Shown here one piece after another: positions 22,311 through 34,954 of a stretch of 64,000 bases of DNA. The notes under the pieces were generated by a model. That model ran no database searches. It saw nothing but the letters and a program-made list of their open reading frames with translations, and had not been told where the DNA came from. The DNA is from Gelatoporia subvermispora B (lineage: Eukaryota; Basidiomycota; Agaricomycetes; Polyporales; Gelatoporiaceae), in assembly GCA_000320605.2 (NCBI GenBank), contig KB445793.1:1757064-1821063 (forward strand), given 5' to 3'. Each line of letters starts with the position of its first letter. The stretch's first letter is position 1. Both the position numbers and the translations under genes were made by a program.

Positions 22311-22767
22311 GGTGGAGACGTGGAGTCACAAGGGGGCTGAAGAAGAGCACAGAAGGCTCGTTTGAGCAGACTGGGGATTGAGAACGCCTGCGGGACAGAA
22401 AGGCAAAGTCGTGAAATGTGATGGCGGTCGTAGACGAGGCTGCAAGTCGCACTTGCCTTCGTCTATAGGCGGAGCTCAGGCGGAACTTAGATCTGCCTTT
22501 CGCGGCTATGACGTAAGCAATTCTCTTTCACCGCCGCAGCTCCAAAACAGGTAATCGTCATGGAATCTATCCGTACATTTTTGCAGCTTTGTCACTGCGG
22601 AGAGCACAGGATGACCTTGTCTTCTTGTCAACGACACATGTTTCCGCTACTACCCGAAAATAATGCTGTGCAGGCAACGCTGTACATTGGCATAACCGTA
22701 TGTCAATCCCACATGAAAGCATCCTCATCCGATTCGTAGACATCTGCTCCCGCTGACGTACCCCTTC
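22311..22767. other. Intergenic, IGO1 upstream flank
   Basis: Holds the presumed IGO1 promoter and the 3' flank of the next gene. No gene or repeat recognised. Confidence 0.5.
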
Positions 22768-25062
22768 CTACAAATTTGCCGAACTGCACCACGGCTGTAG
22801 GGTTTTCGCCCCATAAGTTATCGACGGAATCTTCCAGACCGTGAGCACGCCGTAGTGATCAGCAGGTACATCGTCAAAATACGGACCGATTGGACTTTGC
22901 GTCTGGCGCACCGCTGGGCCGACGGTCTGCAATGTTCCGACATCGTACGAGGCACACAGGTCCGGAGGGTCGTCCCGGTCGTCGAAGTCGTCATCCAAGA
23001 GGCAGAAGTCTGAAGCGGAGTCCAGAACCTCGGTAAAAGTAGCGATATCAGCCTCGTCGGATAGAAACGGTTCCGCGCGAGCTATCTCCGGCAAAGAATT
23101 CGAGAGTGTAGAGCCCAGTCCGCAAGGCGTATAGGAGCCACAGTCAGTAAAGTCAGAGAACGACGATACAAGGTCGATGTTATCCAAATTTTCCGAGACG
23201 TCGTCAGAGACAAAGGGATGAAATGCTATCTTGGTGCAGTGAGCATCGAAGTCAAGATCCAGAGCGTCAGAGATGTCGGAGGCTGAGCAGAGACTAGGCA
23301 AGTCAACGTCGAATTTCGTTCTGTTTTCACCGTATATCAGGGGATCGTCGCATTCAGAAATCGAAGTGGAAAGTAAGGGGTGCAGATGCACCACAATCGT
23401 AGAGGATGTGTCCTGCGGCATGTTTAGAGCCTCGAATGACGAATCGATCGCCACACATACCTCGGTCAATCCGTCTGACTGAGAACTTAGTGATGACTCC
23501 ATCGAACTCTGCGTAGATGAGTAGTCTTCGTCCAATTGTATGGGCACGTCGGAGTAGCACAGATCAGATGTTATTCGATCTCGAAGAGGCGATCCATGGA
23601 TGAGCAAGTCGTCGTGTGCATCGTCGTCAGACCATAAGTTATGAAATGTTTGCAGGTCTTGTGAGGATTGGCACATGTCATCAGATGGGCTAAGGTCACT
23701 GAAAATGCCGCCGGGCAACTCAGAGTGAAGGTTAGGTTCGACGGCGAGGTGAATTTCATGCCCGTCATCGTCGGATCGAGTTGAGTACGCTAGATTTCCC
23801 TAGCGAGGTACGTACTTCGTATGCGACGTCAGCAAGTGTCAATTTGTGCTCACCTTGTATGGGGCAGGTCGGATAGTACTTCTATAAAGATGCGCTAGCG
23901 TTTGGCAGATGACGACGTCGGTTGGCAGTTCCATACGCCTTGCATCATTTGTGGCATCATCGAAGGCGCTTGTCTGCAAGTATCCCAACAATGAGGCATT
24001 CGAGGCAGACGAGATCGAGAACCGCTGCGTCTGGATGGTCTACGGTCAAGGACAATTAACGAAGGGCGCGGATGACATGTCCACAAAAGATTACCTCCAG
24101 TAACTTTCGGCATTTCTGTCGGAAAGCCACATTTGGCGAGCGCTGAATCACGCCTTCAATAGAATGAGATATGGACGGGTAAAACCCGCATTCAATATCC
24201 AATTTCTGGAAGCGGATGTAAGAGAGGCCCGAATAAACGAACGTCCGCATAGTCGCTTACAGCACGCCAAGACCCAAATATCAGAGGATAGCGTCTGAAG
24301 CAGCCGAATGAGCTTCTAGATACCCGAGCATGAAAGCACGTACTTCACGAGATGCAGCGAAGCAAATCTGTGAGCAATGCGATCAAGGGCCGTTGCGAAG
24401 GAAAGATACAGCTCTGAGGAAAATGGGCTCAAGTCCTGTAGAGCACCTGCCAGACGGAATCAGCGTCCCGGTAACGGCTACTAACACCGTCGCGAGAAGT
24501 ACCGTTTGAAGTACCGTTTCCAGGATCTCCAGTGGTAGATCTGTACGCATATATCAAGTCCAGTGCAAGGAGACGGGCTGCGGGAGATCTTGAATCTGTC
24601 CGAGGTGGCCGTGCAGATGTCACAGAGACTGAAAGACGGTCAGCTCACGCATACAATTGGACCTAGACACTGACACTTTGCAATGCCATCTTCGTCAATG
24701 TAGATATCGGAGAAGGACTCCAGGCCCAATTCAATGGCGTTCTGGCCAAGGAATATAAGTGGTCAGTCTTCCAAAATTCCCCCGTGTGATGCATACCGCT
24801 TTCAAGTAGTGAAGAAGATGCCGGGCGACAGCTGACTGTTGCATATCGGAGCCTGAGAGCCTGGCGCGATCCAGGGTTCCGGAGAGTGTGAAGACGAGGT
24901 TGGATCCGAGCACGACATCCACGTTATCTGGGGCGCGCCCCTTGAGCGTGGTGACCTTTTTGGATGGCTCTCCGACGACGAAGACATGCCGCGCATTGAG
25001 GGCGAGAGAAAAACCCTCGGCCGAGTCGCGAATAGCGGTAGAGTTGGCAAAAGTAGGCATGG
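22768..25062 (-). CDS. Unrecognised multi-exon gene with acidic, Ser/Asp-rich C-terminal half
   Basis: I do not recognise this protein. Exon 1 from 25062 (MPTFANSTAIRDSAEGFSL) continues through FVVGEPSKKVTTLKGRAPDN to RHLLHYLKA, then a GTATGC intron leads to NAIELGLESFSDIYIDEDG. Middle exons can be read as LCDICTATSDRFKIS, ALQDLSPFSSELYLSFATAL and DRIAHRFASLHLV. Clearer exons follow: LDIECGFYPSISHSIEGVIQ, NVAFRQKCRKLLE, ELPTDVVICQTLAHLYR and TIRPAPYK. The last joins in frame at 23813 to a long exon that is very rich in Asp and Ser and ends CSSANL with TAG at 22768. The final exon is over 1 kb, with about 320 uninterrupted codons. Splicing between 24,600 and 24,250 is uncertain, and two adjacent genes cannot be excluded. 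No membrane segment or catalytic motif is evident. Confidence 0.5.
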
Positions 25063-25445
25063 GCAGTGTTAGAAATGACGCAGGACGACGGGGGATAAGT
25101 ATAGATACGCGAAAGGCCGCCAAAGGTCGCCACCGTCTGGTGCGCGGGAGTCGTGGCCGAGGTCGCCGCCGTTATTATTACCGTCGTGGCCGCCGTTCGG
25201 AAGGGTTGAGCGAGTCGGAGCGGGGACAGCGACGCGACGATGAGCACTGGATTGGTGCTAAATTTGAACCGATAAGGCAGTATTCAGTGAAAATCGGGTG
25301 TGTCAGGAGTAGTGGCGACGACAAGCAGACGCATACAGATCACTGCCCCTTCGGCATTCGCATTCCAATTCTCCTCTTTCTCTGCTTGCCTCCGACCTTT
25401 AGGACAGCCCCGCCGTCTGCGGGGATTGCTATCGACTACTCAGCC
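25063..25445. promoter_or_regulatory. Divergent promoter region of the unknown gene and PKC1
   Basis: Head-to-head intergenic stretch. The plus-strand frame is open through most of it, which comes from base composition and not from coding. No TATA match. Confidence 0.45.
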
Positions 25446-28400
25446 ATGGTGAGCAGCATACACCCCATTTTTCCGCTCGGCCACCACGTCTCATTTCGTT
25501 CACAGTCGCACGAGCTGGATCAGAAGATCCAAGATGTCTACAAGCGTATTCAGACCGAGCGCAAGGTCCTTGAAGCATCTCAGCTCCTCCGCCAGGCTAC
25601 CACCAATCCCGATGTCCTGAGGCGGAACGATGCAAAGATCAGGGAAGCGGAGCGCTCCCTCTCCTATTTCGAGGACACCCTCCGCGAGCTCCAGTCGCGC
25701 AAAGCCATGCAGGCCCAGCGCGATGATCCCTCTAGATCTGGTAGTTCGGCTTCATACCAGGCGGGTACCCCCACATCCGCGCGCAATGGACGCTCGTCCG
25801 GCAGCGATCGCTTCCCTCAGTCTTCGACGTCAGACGCTGCCCCGGGCGGGCGCAGCGCGCGCACGTCGCCGGAGCTGCGCACATCAGGAGGAGGCATGGC
25901 TGGGGATGATACTTTCGGCACCCCAAAGCCCAAAACATACAGTAACCTTGACCTAATCAAGGCCGACACAGCACACACTTCGGTGAAGATTTCCAAGATG
26001 CTTCACCAGCTGGAGTTCAAGCTCCAGGTCGAGATGCAGTACAAGAAGGGTATAGACAAGATGGCCAAACTCTATCAGGCAGACGGTGACAAGAAGTCAC
26101 GAGCGGACGCGGAAAGCAAGAAAGTGGAGAGCGAAAGGAAGATTCAATTACTTCAGTCTGCGCTCAAGCGGTACAAGAATCTGCACATCTTCGATGATGC
26201 TGACGACGAAGACGATGGAGGTATGCGTCAGAGCCACGATATTCCTTCTGTGTTCACACGCGATTTTCGCAGATGCATTAGGTCCAGCTGGTCCTGGCGT
26301 GGATGGTGAACGGAAGGATAACCTCAGGTCAAAGGCACTATCGGGAAAGCTTCTAGTTACCCTGAAGGGAGCGCGCGAGCTGGACCACGCGCTTGTTGTG
26401 TCGAGCAGATCTCGCTCAGCGAGTAAGCCAATAGAGACCTACGTGTCATTCAAGATTGAGGGCACTGAACGATATCGGTCACACCCCTCGCGGACGGATC
26501 GTTGGATGGATGACTTCGAGATCACCATAGACAAAGCCAACGAGGTTGAAATTGCTGTATACGACAAGCAGGTTGGCGAGGCGCACCCCGTCCCAATTGG
26601 TCTTCTCTGGATCAAGATCAGCGACTTAGTCGAGGCTCAACGGCGGCAGAAGGTCATGATGGAAAGCGGTCAGGGTGGCTGGGTCACGGCCGGTGCCATG
26701 AGTGGTGGTGATTCTTCCTCCATGGGTGTGGGTCCTGGTGCTCTGGGCGACATGAACTCCCCGGTTGGACTCGGTGATAGTCGCGTCGTCAATCCTCCCC
26801 CCTCAATGCCGCCTACGGGCCAATCGGAGGGCATTGATGCATGGTTTTCTGTCGAGCCTGCAGGCGCGCTTGCCCTACATATCAATTTCAGTATGTTTAT
26901 CTGCGAGTTTATATTCCTGTAGCGCTGACATCCTCGAAAGTCAAGGAAAACGTCCGCAAGCGTCCTCTAGATGCTCCAGGCGGTCTTGGTCGTCAGGGTG
27001 CAGTCCGCAAGCGCAAGGAGGAGGTTCACGAGATGAACGGGCACAAGTTCGTTCAGCGTCAGTTCTATCAGCTCATCTTATGCGCGTTCTGCAACACCTT
27101 CTTGGTCAATGCGGTCGGATACCAGTGCGAGGATTGTCGGTATACCTGTCACAAGAAGTGTTACGAGAAGGTCGTCACTAAGTGTATTTCGAAGTCCAAT
27201 ACTGGGGTAGGTGTAAATTGCCGACACCTGTGTCTCCTGCTCACTCATGTCTTGTAGGACGATGATGCCGAGAAGATTAACCACCGTATTCCCCACCGTT
27301 TCGAGCCTATCACAAACATTGGTACCAACTGGTGCTGCCACTGTGGTTACATGCTTCCCCTTGGTCGCAAGAACGCCCGCCGATGTACCGAGTGCGACAT
27401 TACATGCCACGCAAACTGTGCCCACCTTGTCCCCGACTTCTGCGGTATGTCAATGGAGACCGCGAACCTGCTCCTCGCACAATGGAAGGACATAAATAGG
27501 ACTCGTGGAGGCAAGACCATGACCCAGCCGCGGAGCGCGACTCAACCCAGTTCGGCATATTCACGGGTACCGCCTCCGTCAGAGATGCTTCCGGACCAGA
27601 TGGCGGCAGACATGGAACGCCTGAAAGTGTCAGAGCCCCCAGTTCCCCCGAAGGGTGCTGACTACGGACGACTCAGTCCTGCCCCCTCTCGGGATGCGTA
27701 TGCGGACCAGCGCCAGCAACCTCCTCCGTCTCCCGGTGCGTACACCACACAGACGCCTCCCATGGGCTCGCGCCCGCTTCCTCCTGGTGGGCGACAGCCC
27801 ATGGTTCCTCCATTCCCGACCGAGCCGGCGACAGCCCAGTCGTTGCCTGGTCGTCCGGCGTCTGGCGGGTACGAGTCGTCGGATGGTTACGGGTATCAAG
27901 TAAGTCAAGGAGCAATCCCAGTTTCATTTACTCATGTGTGTCGACTCAGAAATTGACGGTGCAGCAGGCTGTCCCTCCCAAAGAATATGCAGGCGTTCCC
28001 GGCGCTGGCCTACCATCTTCCGCGCAACGGATACCCCCGCCTGACAGGCAGCTGTCCGTGCCTGCGCCGCCCCAGATGCAGCCGCCGTCGCCACAAGTCC
28101 GACAGCCCTCTGCTCGCAAGCGCAAAGTCGGGCTAGATGACTTCAACTTCCTTGCTGTACTGGGCAAGGGTAATTTCGGTAAAGTTATGTTGGCAGAAGA
28201 GAAGAAGACGAGCAGTTTGTACGCTATCAAGGTATTGAAGAAGGAATTTATTATTGACAATGACGAAGTGGAGAGGTGAGGAGTACGTTCACCCGAAATA
28301 TCGGTGCTGATTCTATTCTCTTCCTAGTACCCGCTCCGAGAAGCGCGTATTCCTCGCCGCTGCGCGGGAACGTCATCCATTCTTGCTTGGTCTGCACTCC

Positions 28401-29465
28401 TGTTTCCAGACGGAGACCCGCGTGTACTTCGTCATGGAGTATGTCAGTGGTGGTGACTTGATGTTACACATTCAGAGGCGGCAGTTCTCTCTTCGTCAGG
28501 CCAAGTTCTACGCATCAGAAGTGCTGCTGGCTCTGGAGTACTTCCATGCGAACGGTATCATCTACCGGTACGCTACGATCGTGCTACTTCTTGTGAGCCT
28601 CACCATTAAACCACATTTTAGTGACTTGAAGTTGGACAACATCCTACTCACCCTCGACGGACACGTCAAAGTGGCCGACTACGGTCTTTGCAAAGAGGAC
28701 ATGTGGTTTGGCTCCACCACTAGTACCTTCTGTGGTACACCAGAGTTTATGGCTCCGGAAGTCAGTGTCCACTGTACTTGGACGTCCCAGTGACTGATCT
28801 ATCTTGATTAGATTCTGCTGGAGCAGCGTTACGGACGTGCCGTCGACTGGTGGGCATTCGGTGTACTGATGTACGAAATGTTACTCGGACAATCGCCCTT
28901 CCGAGGTGATGACGAAGATGAAATATTTGACGCAATTTTGGAGGACGAGCCCCTTTACCCTATCACCATGCCCAGAGATGCCGTCTCCATCCTGCAGAAG
29001 GTCAGCGGCGATTGCGATCATTTGCGCGGGGAAGAATACTGAACCTTTTGCTTGCTCGTAGCTACTCACTCGTGACCCTGCCCGTCGTCTGGGCTCTGGT
29101 AAGACCGACGCGGAGGAAATCAAGCGGCATCCCTTCTTCAAGGACGTGAACTTCGACGACGTGATGAACAAACGCATACCCCCACCATACTTCCCTACTA
29201 TTGTCAGTCTTGCTTTTCACCGTCTTCAGTCGCTGCTCTGGTACTAATTCCTGATGCGATCATAGAACGGAACTGCTGATACCAGTAACTTCGACGAGGA
29301 ATTCACTCGCGAGCAACCCACTTTGACACCAGTGCACACTCAATTGTCCAGCCGCGACCAAGCTGAGTTCAACGGCTTCTCATGGGTATGTCTTCTCTTG
29401 GACTGTGCAAGGATCCCGGCTAATCATGCTTATTCAAGGTTGCGAGTTGGGCGGAAGACGCTTGA
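25446..29465 (+). CDS. PKC1: Protein kinase C, cell-wall integrity pathway
   Basis: Fungal Pkc1, the Rho1-activated kinase above the cell-wall MAP kinase cascade. Domains in order: HR1 repeat 1 ([20 protein letters not shown]) and HR1 repeat 2 ([18 protein letters not shown]), which bind Rho1; a C2-like region beginning [17 protein letters not shown]; a C1 zinc finger at [18 protein letters not shown] and a second at [19 protein letters not shown]; a Pro-rich linker; and the AGC kinase domain with [45 protein letters not shown] (DYG as in other Pkc1), [11 protein letters not shown] and [15 protein letters not shown]. The C-tail has TLTPVHTQL (turn motif) and FNGFSW (hydrophobic motif). The start codon at 25446 is the only coding part of its exon; the donor GTGAGC follows directly and exon 2 starts at 25506. 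About twelve introns. TGA ends at 29465. Confidence 0.93.
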
Positions 29466-29593
29466 GATATCACGGCCTGCTTGACGATAATTATTACGTT
29501 TTCGTTCCCGTTGCATTCTCCTCTTGTACTTGGATACCTGCTGTGTTTACGACAAGCCCATTACCACGCGGTTCTCCACATAATTTTGCGGCG

Positions 29594-29965
29594 TCATGCA
29601 TTCTTCTGGCTGCTAGGTCCTGTACTCTCCTGCTTTACAGACAGAACATGTCCCCCCGTTCCCGGCAAACCCTGCGACTGCTCCTGCACGGCAGCGCCCT
29701 CCTCTTTCTGCCCTCGCATGAGTTCGTGGAAGGTTTGCCAGAGCGCAGCGATGGTTTCGTATTCTCTTGTCATCCCAAGCACTTCCTCTAGCTTGCGGTT
29801 AAGAGTGTTACTGGAGGAAAGGAGCTCCTCGAATCCCTACCGATGGCCACAAGGAGCGTGAATTCAAAGCGTCAAGGGCGCCTAAATCTCAATGCTTACG
29901 CTGGTGATCTCGGCCGTGAGCCGTTCTCGTTCTTTCTCAAAGAACGTGTTTTCGTCCTCGTTCAT
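29594..29965 (-). CDS. DAD1: DASH complex subunit Dad1
   Basis: Small subunit of the DASH/Dam1 complex, the fungus-specific ring that couples kinetochores to microtubule ends. Two exons. Exon 1 encodes MNEDENTFFEKERERLTAEI. A GTAAGC intron ending CGGTAG leads to GFEELLSSSNTLNRKLEEVL and GMTREYETIAALWQTFHELM, which is the Dad1 signature (paired helices, Asn-x-Leu-Asn, and the ALW motif). A short Gln/Gly/Ser tail ends QKNA with TGA at 29594. The length of about 100 residues fits. It lies convergent to PKC1 with about 130 bp between the stops. The gene is easily missed because neither exon alone is long. Confidence 0.85.
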
Positions 29966-30318
29966 CGCGAGGAGCAATTCTGAAAACCTGCGTGTGTAGT
30001 CGCAAGTGGTTTTGAGGCGATACGACGTCTAGGACAGTGGCATCCGAGGGCAACTTGGATTGGTTGGATGCGCTCCGCGAGACCGACATATACAACCAAC
30101 GCTTTCCCACGGAGATCATTTGAGCGCCAAGAAAGACGAGCGGGTGAGATCGCAAACATTTTATTATCCTCTGCGGCTCGCGAGAGAAGGGGAGCAAATA
30201 ACAGATCCTAGTATGCGTCAGGTATCACTATTTGGTACAGCACGGTCGAAAAGTCAGACAGCATAGTATACAAGCACTTGCAGCAGATTCCCTCTAAACC
30301 CAATTATTTGCATTACCA
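29966..30318. other. Intergenic, DAD1 promoter region
   Basis: Between the RasGEF stop and the DAD1 start, both on the minus strand. An open frame here is out of phase with DAD1 and has no domain. Confidence 0.5.
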
Positions 30319-33300
30319 CTAAAGGAAGCCACTTTCTTGCAGCAATCTCGCCATCTTTTCGTCTTCCCTCTCGCGAGGCTCGCGCTCCAGACTGGTGTTC
30401 CAGAAATTGTCACCGTAATCAACACCGTCGATGTACTGGGTGAACGACTCCTCTAGGTATGACATAACAGAATTGACGGTGTTGAAGTTGTATGGCTTAG
30501 ACTGCCATCGCTTGATGTCCTGGATAACTTCCGCTGCCTTTTGACGTTTCCGGAAATTGATCATGTGGCCAGCAAGCTTGTCCTCAGCTCCGTCGTTAAT
30601 GAAGGTCAAAGTCGTCAAGTAAACGCCTGCGATGCACGAGAATTCAGAACAGTTGCTGCCGTTCAATTCTACATTTGACATACCGATGAATGGCACGCAA
30701 GGTGGCGAGATCCTGGCCAAGATAGACCGGTAATTGTTGAAGTTCTTGCCCGTATCTATAGTCGCTTCACATTGACGCAGCTGCGACATGAAGCGGGCAT
30801 TGACCTGCTCCCAGGTTCGCTTCAGTCGCCGGATGGGAGGCGTATTCAGTCCCGACACAATAGCTGTCATTGTAGAGAAGTTCTGAATCATCCGGCAACG
30901 CTAGACGCAGATAGATGATCAGTATGACATGCGACCGTGAAAATGGATGCCACCTACGTCAGCAACGCTGATGAAGTGCTTCACAATCACGGCACGCTTG
31001 CGAGAGTCCTCCCTGCTCAGCACCGACTCGGCAACCCAGTTGGCAATCTGTTATGGGAATGTCAGCGGCCGCACCGTTAGTACTGTGAGAAGTACGGACC
31101 CTGTTACTGAGTTGAATGATCGACGTAATGTTGTCTCGCCCGGGCTTCGACTCTCGCGAACGTTGCAGACATTCCATCGGTCGAATCTTCTTGTACAGTG
31201 CCGCCTCCATGAGGGTCAACTGTCTTGCAAGCTCCAATGGATCAACATCCATAAGCTTCACTTTCTTGGCCTTCGGGGTAATAGACGCCGGCGGTGCCAC
31301 GGGTATCGCGTTAACGGTCTTGATAGGGCCATCGCCAGAACGTTCCTGGAGAGTATACGGTCAGGTAGGGTAGTAGTTTATTCGGTAATGTGACTTACCG
31401 CACGCTCAATAAGGATGAGCAGCTGCTTCGCCGCAGCGAAGTTGATGACAACCTCGTCCGATGCGAATTCTTTCATACGGGAAAGAACATACATGTCCTC
31501 CTTCTCGAGTATGCCATCATCGGTGATCATCGTCTTGAAAATGTTTAGGACACTATTAACTTATCAGCTATTTGGCTCTGTATATTAGCGATACGACGTA
31601 CCGAACGCGAACAACGTGCTGCTTCAGCTTCTTCCATTCCTCCAGCTCTGATGTGGAAAGATTGGGGGGTGCCTCGATCCAGAATCGACGGGCAAGAAGC
31701 TCAAAGAGTTCATCGACTGTCATGAACGACTTGAACGTCATCAAGAAGTTCTGGTTGAATGTCGGGTCTAGAGCCAGGTTAAGTTATGCAGAGGACACAG
31801 TAGTTCCAAAAGACTCACCTCCACCCTCATGAGCTGTCAGCCGCTCTACCAGTGCTGCAGGTGTTCCAGCACGAACAAGACCATCAGGATCCATAAGGAT
31901 CTCGGATTGATCATAATTTGGCCGTAGATACCACGGCTTGGTCTCTGCATTCAACTTCTGGATATAATGCTGAGGTGCATCCGGACCCAGCAACTTGAAG
32001 ATCTTCTGAGCACCTGCGCCTGGTCGAGGCGGGGACTTGCTGGACGATGGCATCTCTGCAAGAATATCAGTCGACTGAGGCTCAATGAGACAAATGCAAT
32101 ACACGCACGGTCCTCATCATCGAAGAAGGCACTGCTTGCGTCTTCGATGGTTGCAGTCTCCGCATCGTCAGTGTCTGGTAGTTGGCTGACCGGCTCGGGT
32201 CCCGCCCAGTCAGGTTGAGGCCATGTCGGTGTAACTGGCTCAGCCACGCTCCCCGAGCGTGATCTGTCCGACAAGTCCAGAGATGTCTGCGATGGCTGTG
32301 AGGGACTGGTGTATAACGTCGCACTGCTCGACGATGTGGACTCTGCGATATTGACGGCTGGCGGTCTGGGAGGCCGACTGACAGCAAGCTCAAAGTCGAC
32401 AATTTCCGAGTCCGGGCGTCCACCATTGTGTCCACTGCTGAGGCGCGCGATATCTGGATCGATGGGGATGTTCACCATGCTGATGCGCGAGCTCCGCCAC
32501 TCAATGGAGCTGTTGTAGTCTCCTTGACCAATGTCCGACTGGTCGTAACCAATCACCAGCAGTGCGTCAAGCATCTGTGTGATGTTACTCGCATTCACGC
32601 GGATGGTAGTGGCGCATGTTTCAATGTTGCGCTGTGCTACCAAAAACTCCTCGGAAAGACGACTGTTGCCTGCAATTGTCAGTACCGCGGAGAAGAAAAG
32701 TGCGCCGTCATCATAGAGTGCTTGTGTCGAGGCCTCGAGACTGCGTAGAAGCTCGCGAGACTTTTCTACGGTCTTCAGGTAGGCAGCCTGACTAGATGAC
32801 TGGCCCGCCCCATCGACATCAACATGCCGAGCGACCTGAATATGCCCGATGAACTCGAGGAGTGATGATAGCTGCGCGACAACTAGTTGGCCATCCGCCC
32901 GCACTCGACCTTCATTGCTCGGTGAGTGGTTATATAACTGTACACAAACTATACACATGCCTTTATCAAAATTGGGCCGGCTAACTGATGCAGCAACCGC
33001 GTGGAACTTCTCGCCGAGCGATCTGACTGTCGCTTTCAGCTCTGAGAGGAGGTCGGTGCCGAGGATCTGCATAGGGGGTTGCATGTCATCGTCGAGCGGA
33101 ACATAGCCGAAACCCTTCCAACTGCCTGCAGCTCCTGCGCCAGGTAGACCGAGACCAACATTGGCAGTCGAGAAGACGCCATGTAGGCGTTTGGGCCCAA
33201 TCTTCCCGATATTTTGCTCCTGAAATTGTTGGACCTCAACCACAAAAGCTATGACGGCACGCTCCAGCTCGCTAACATCCGTCTCGAGTCTGTTTGGTTT

Positions 33301-34954
33301 GTCGCTAGCTGACAGGCTGGGGTCGTACTGCATAGCGAGGGAAGACAACACGAGCTTCGATAATGTTCCCGCTACTTTGCGCTGAGGCGCTTTCAAATGT
33401 ACCTGTAAACTTTGCGAAGCTGACGGCTTGCCGTCGCGCACGTCTCGAGGGTATAAGTTGCTAGGAATGTGCCCAGAGGGGGTAGCCGTGACGTAGAGGA
33501 GGTCACGAACAGCCGAGACGACTTGCAATACTCGCGCGTCTACTTCTTTGAACTGTTCAGGTCGACGAGGCTGCGCCGCGGACTGCAGGTAGGCGGTGAC
33601 GGCGGCGATTGTCTCACGAACGTGGTTGGATAACTCAACCGGTGATTCGGGAGGAGGAGACGCAAGCGCTTGCTGCAGTCTACTCGCTAGCTGCTCCGGA
33701 GGGGTAAGATCAACCTGGCCGTGCTCCTGAGGTGTAGCAGGTCGCACGGGACGCCGGGGCCCTCTTCGCATGCTGGCTGACGACTCCGCGCGGTCTCGTG
33801 CTAATGGGTATATTTCCGAGTCGTCGGAGTAGACGCTGATCCTGTCGACAGCGCTATCGCTCCGGTCTCTTGGTGCCGTCGATGCCGACGACCCCGAGCG
33901 CAAGCGGGAAGTAGTAGTAGTTGGGGTATCGCGGCTGCTCACGCTCGCCGTCCTGCCATTATAGGAAGAGGGAATCGATGAAGATATTGAAGATGGTAAG
34001 CCCGACTTTTCGGGCACCGGGGGACGCTCCTGTGGCGGACGATCGTCAACGTATGCCGGAGGCTCGCTAGAGTCCGGGAAGGTCCACGAGATTTGGCCAT
34101 CGACGGTATTCAGGTAGTAGTATGACATCCCGTCATCCGCTAGTCGTTTAACCCATGGTTCCGGTGTGCGAGTTCGCCTTGGAATCCCGAACCCAGCGAC
34201 CGTGGGAGTGGTGTCCAAACTACTCGCAGCGGCGAGACCATATCCCGCACTGGAACCCGATCGGGAGGCAGGTAGCGCAGTGAGGCCTGCCAAGTCGCCA
34301 TCGGGCTCTTCCTCCGGCTCCTGTGGCAGGTCTTGGGCGTGCTGCCCAGTTTGTGTATTGACGTAAAATATCTAGTCGAATATGAGAATAATCGATCGGC
34401 GAAGTAAGCCTCATACCTACTCGACCATCCTGGGATACCTGTGGGACCCAGAAATCGTTGTTCTGAGTGGGACGACCATTAGTGCCGTTGGTTTGGCGTT
34501 GCGTGTGCTGAGCCTGACTCGTGTATCCTGCATCCCCGTTCAACCAATCCGCGTCGCTGTCCGACCGCGACAAGGTTTGCGACATGCTGTGGGTCATGTC
34601 TACCATAGAGTCGTCTGGGAGTGATGACTGGGGAACGGAAAAGTCAGACCCGCTGAATGCAGATTCCGCCTCCTGGTCCGTGATGAGCATGACATAGTTT
34701 GAGGGGAACCAGCCACGCTCGTCGCCAAGCAGACCATCCCACCATCCCGACTCAAGTTGTGTGAGCACCTCAATCACATCACCCTTCCGAAACGAAAGCG
34801 ACGAAGCGTCGGTTGTCTTGTAGTCGTAGAGGGCGCGGCAGAAGAATGTAGAGATGTACTGCTCCTCGTTCGCAGAGACATGGCCATTCTGCTCTACGCC
34901 GTAGCTTGTCGAAGCGACCATGGGGTGCTGTGAGGCGTAGACGGCAGTAGCCAT
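30319..34954 (-). CDS. CDC25: Cdc25-type Ras guanine-nucleotide exchange factor with SH3 and WW domains
   Basis: Activates Ras by GDP-GTP exchange and so feeds cAMP/PKA and morphogenesis signalling. The N-terminus has an SH3 domain (RALYDYKTTDASSLSFRKGD, then GWWDGLLGDERGWFPSNYV). It is followed by a WW-like module (PWVKRLADDGMSYYYLNTVD, then GQISWTFP), a long Ser/Pro-rich region and a helical segment. The RasGEF N-terminal module contains DPDGLVRAGTPAALVERLTA. The catalytic domain contains VDPLELARQLTLMEAALYKK, RMIQNFSTMTAIVSGLNTPP, IRRLKRTWEQVNARFMSQL and the end NSVMSYLEESFTQYIDG. The stop is TAG at 30319 after RLLQESGFL. The start at 34954 gives a normal short leader before the SH3. The main middle exon is over 1 kb. 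The SH3-WW-RasGEF order is seen in other basidiomycete Cdc25 proteins; the symbol is by analogy. Confidence 0.88.

Noticed and set aside
24888..25445. 5' extension of PKC1 to an upstream in-frame ATG
   Set aside because: The frame is open but unlike any PKC. Fungal Pkc1 proteins begin [10 protein letters not shown], which the ATG at 25446 plus the 57-nt intron reproduces exactly.
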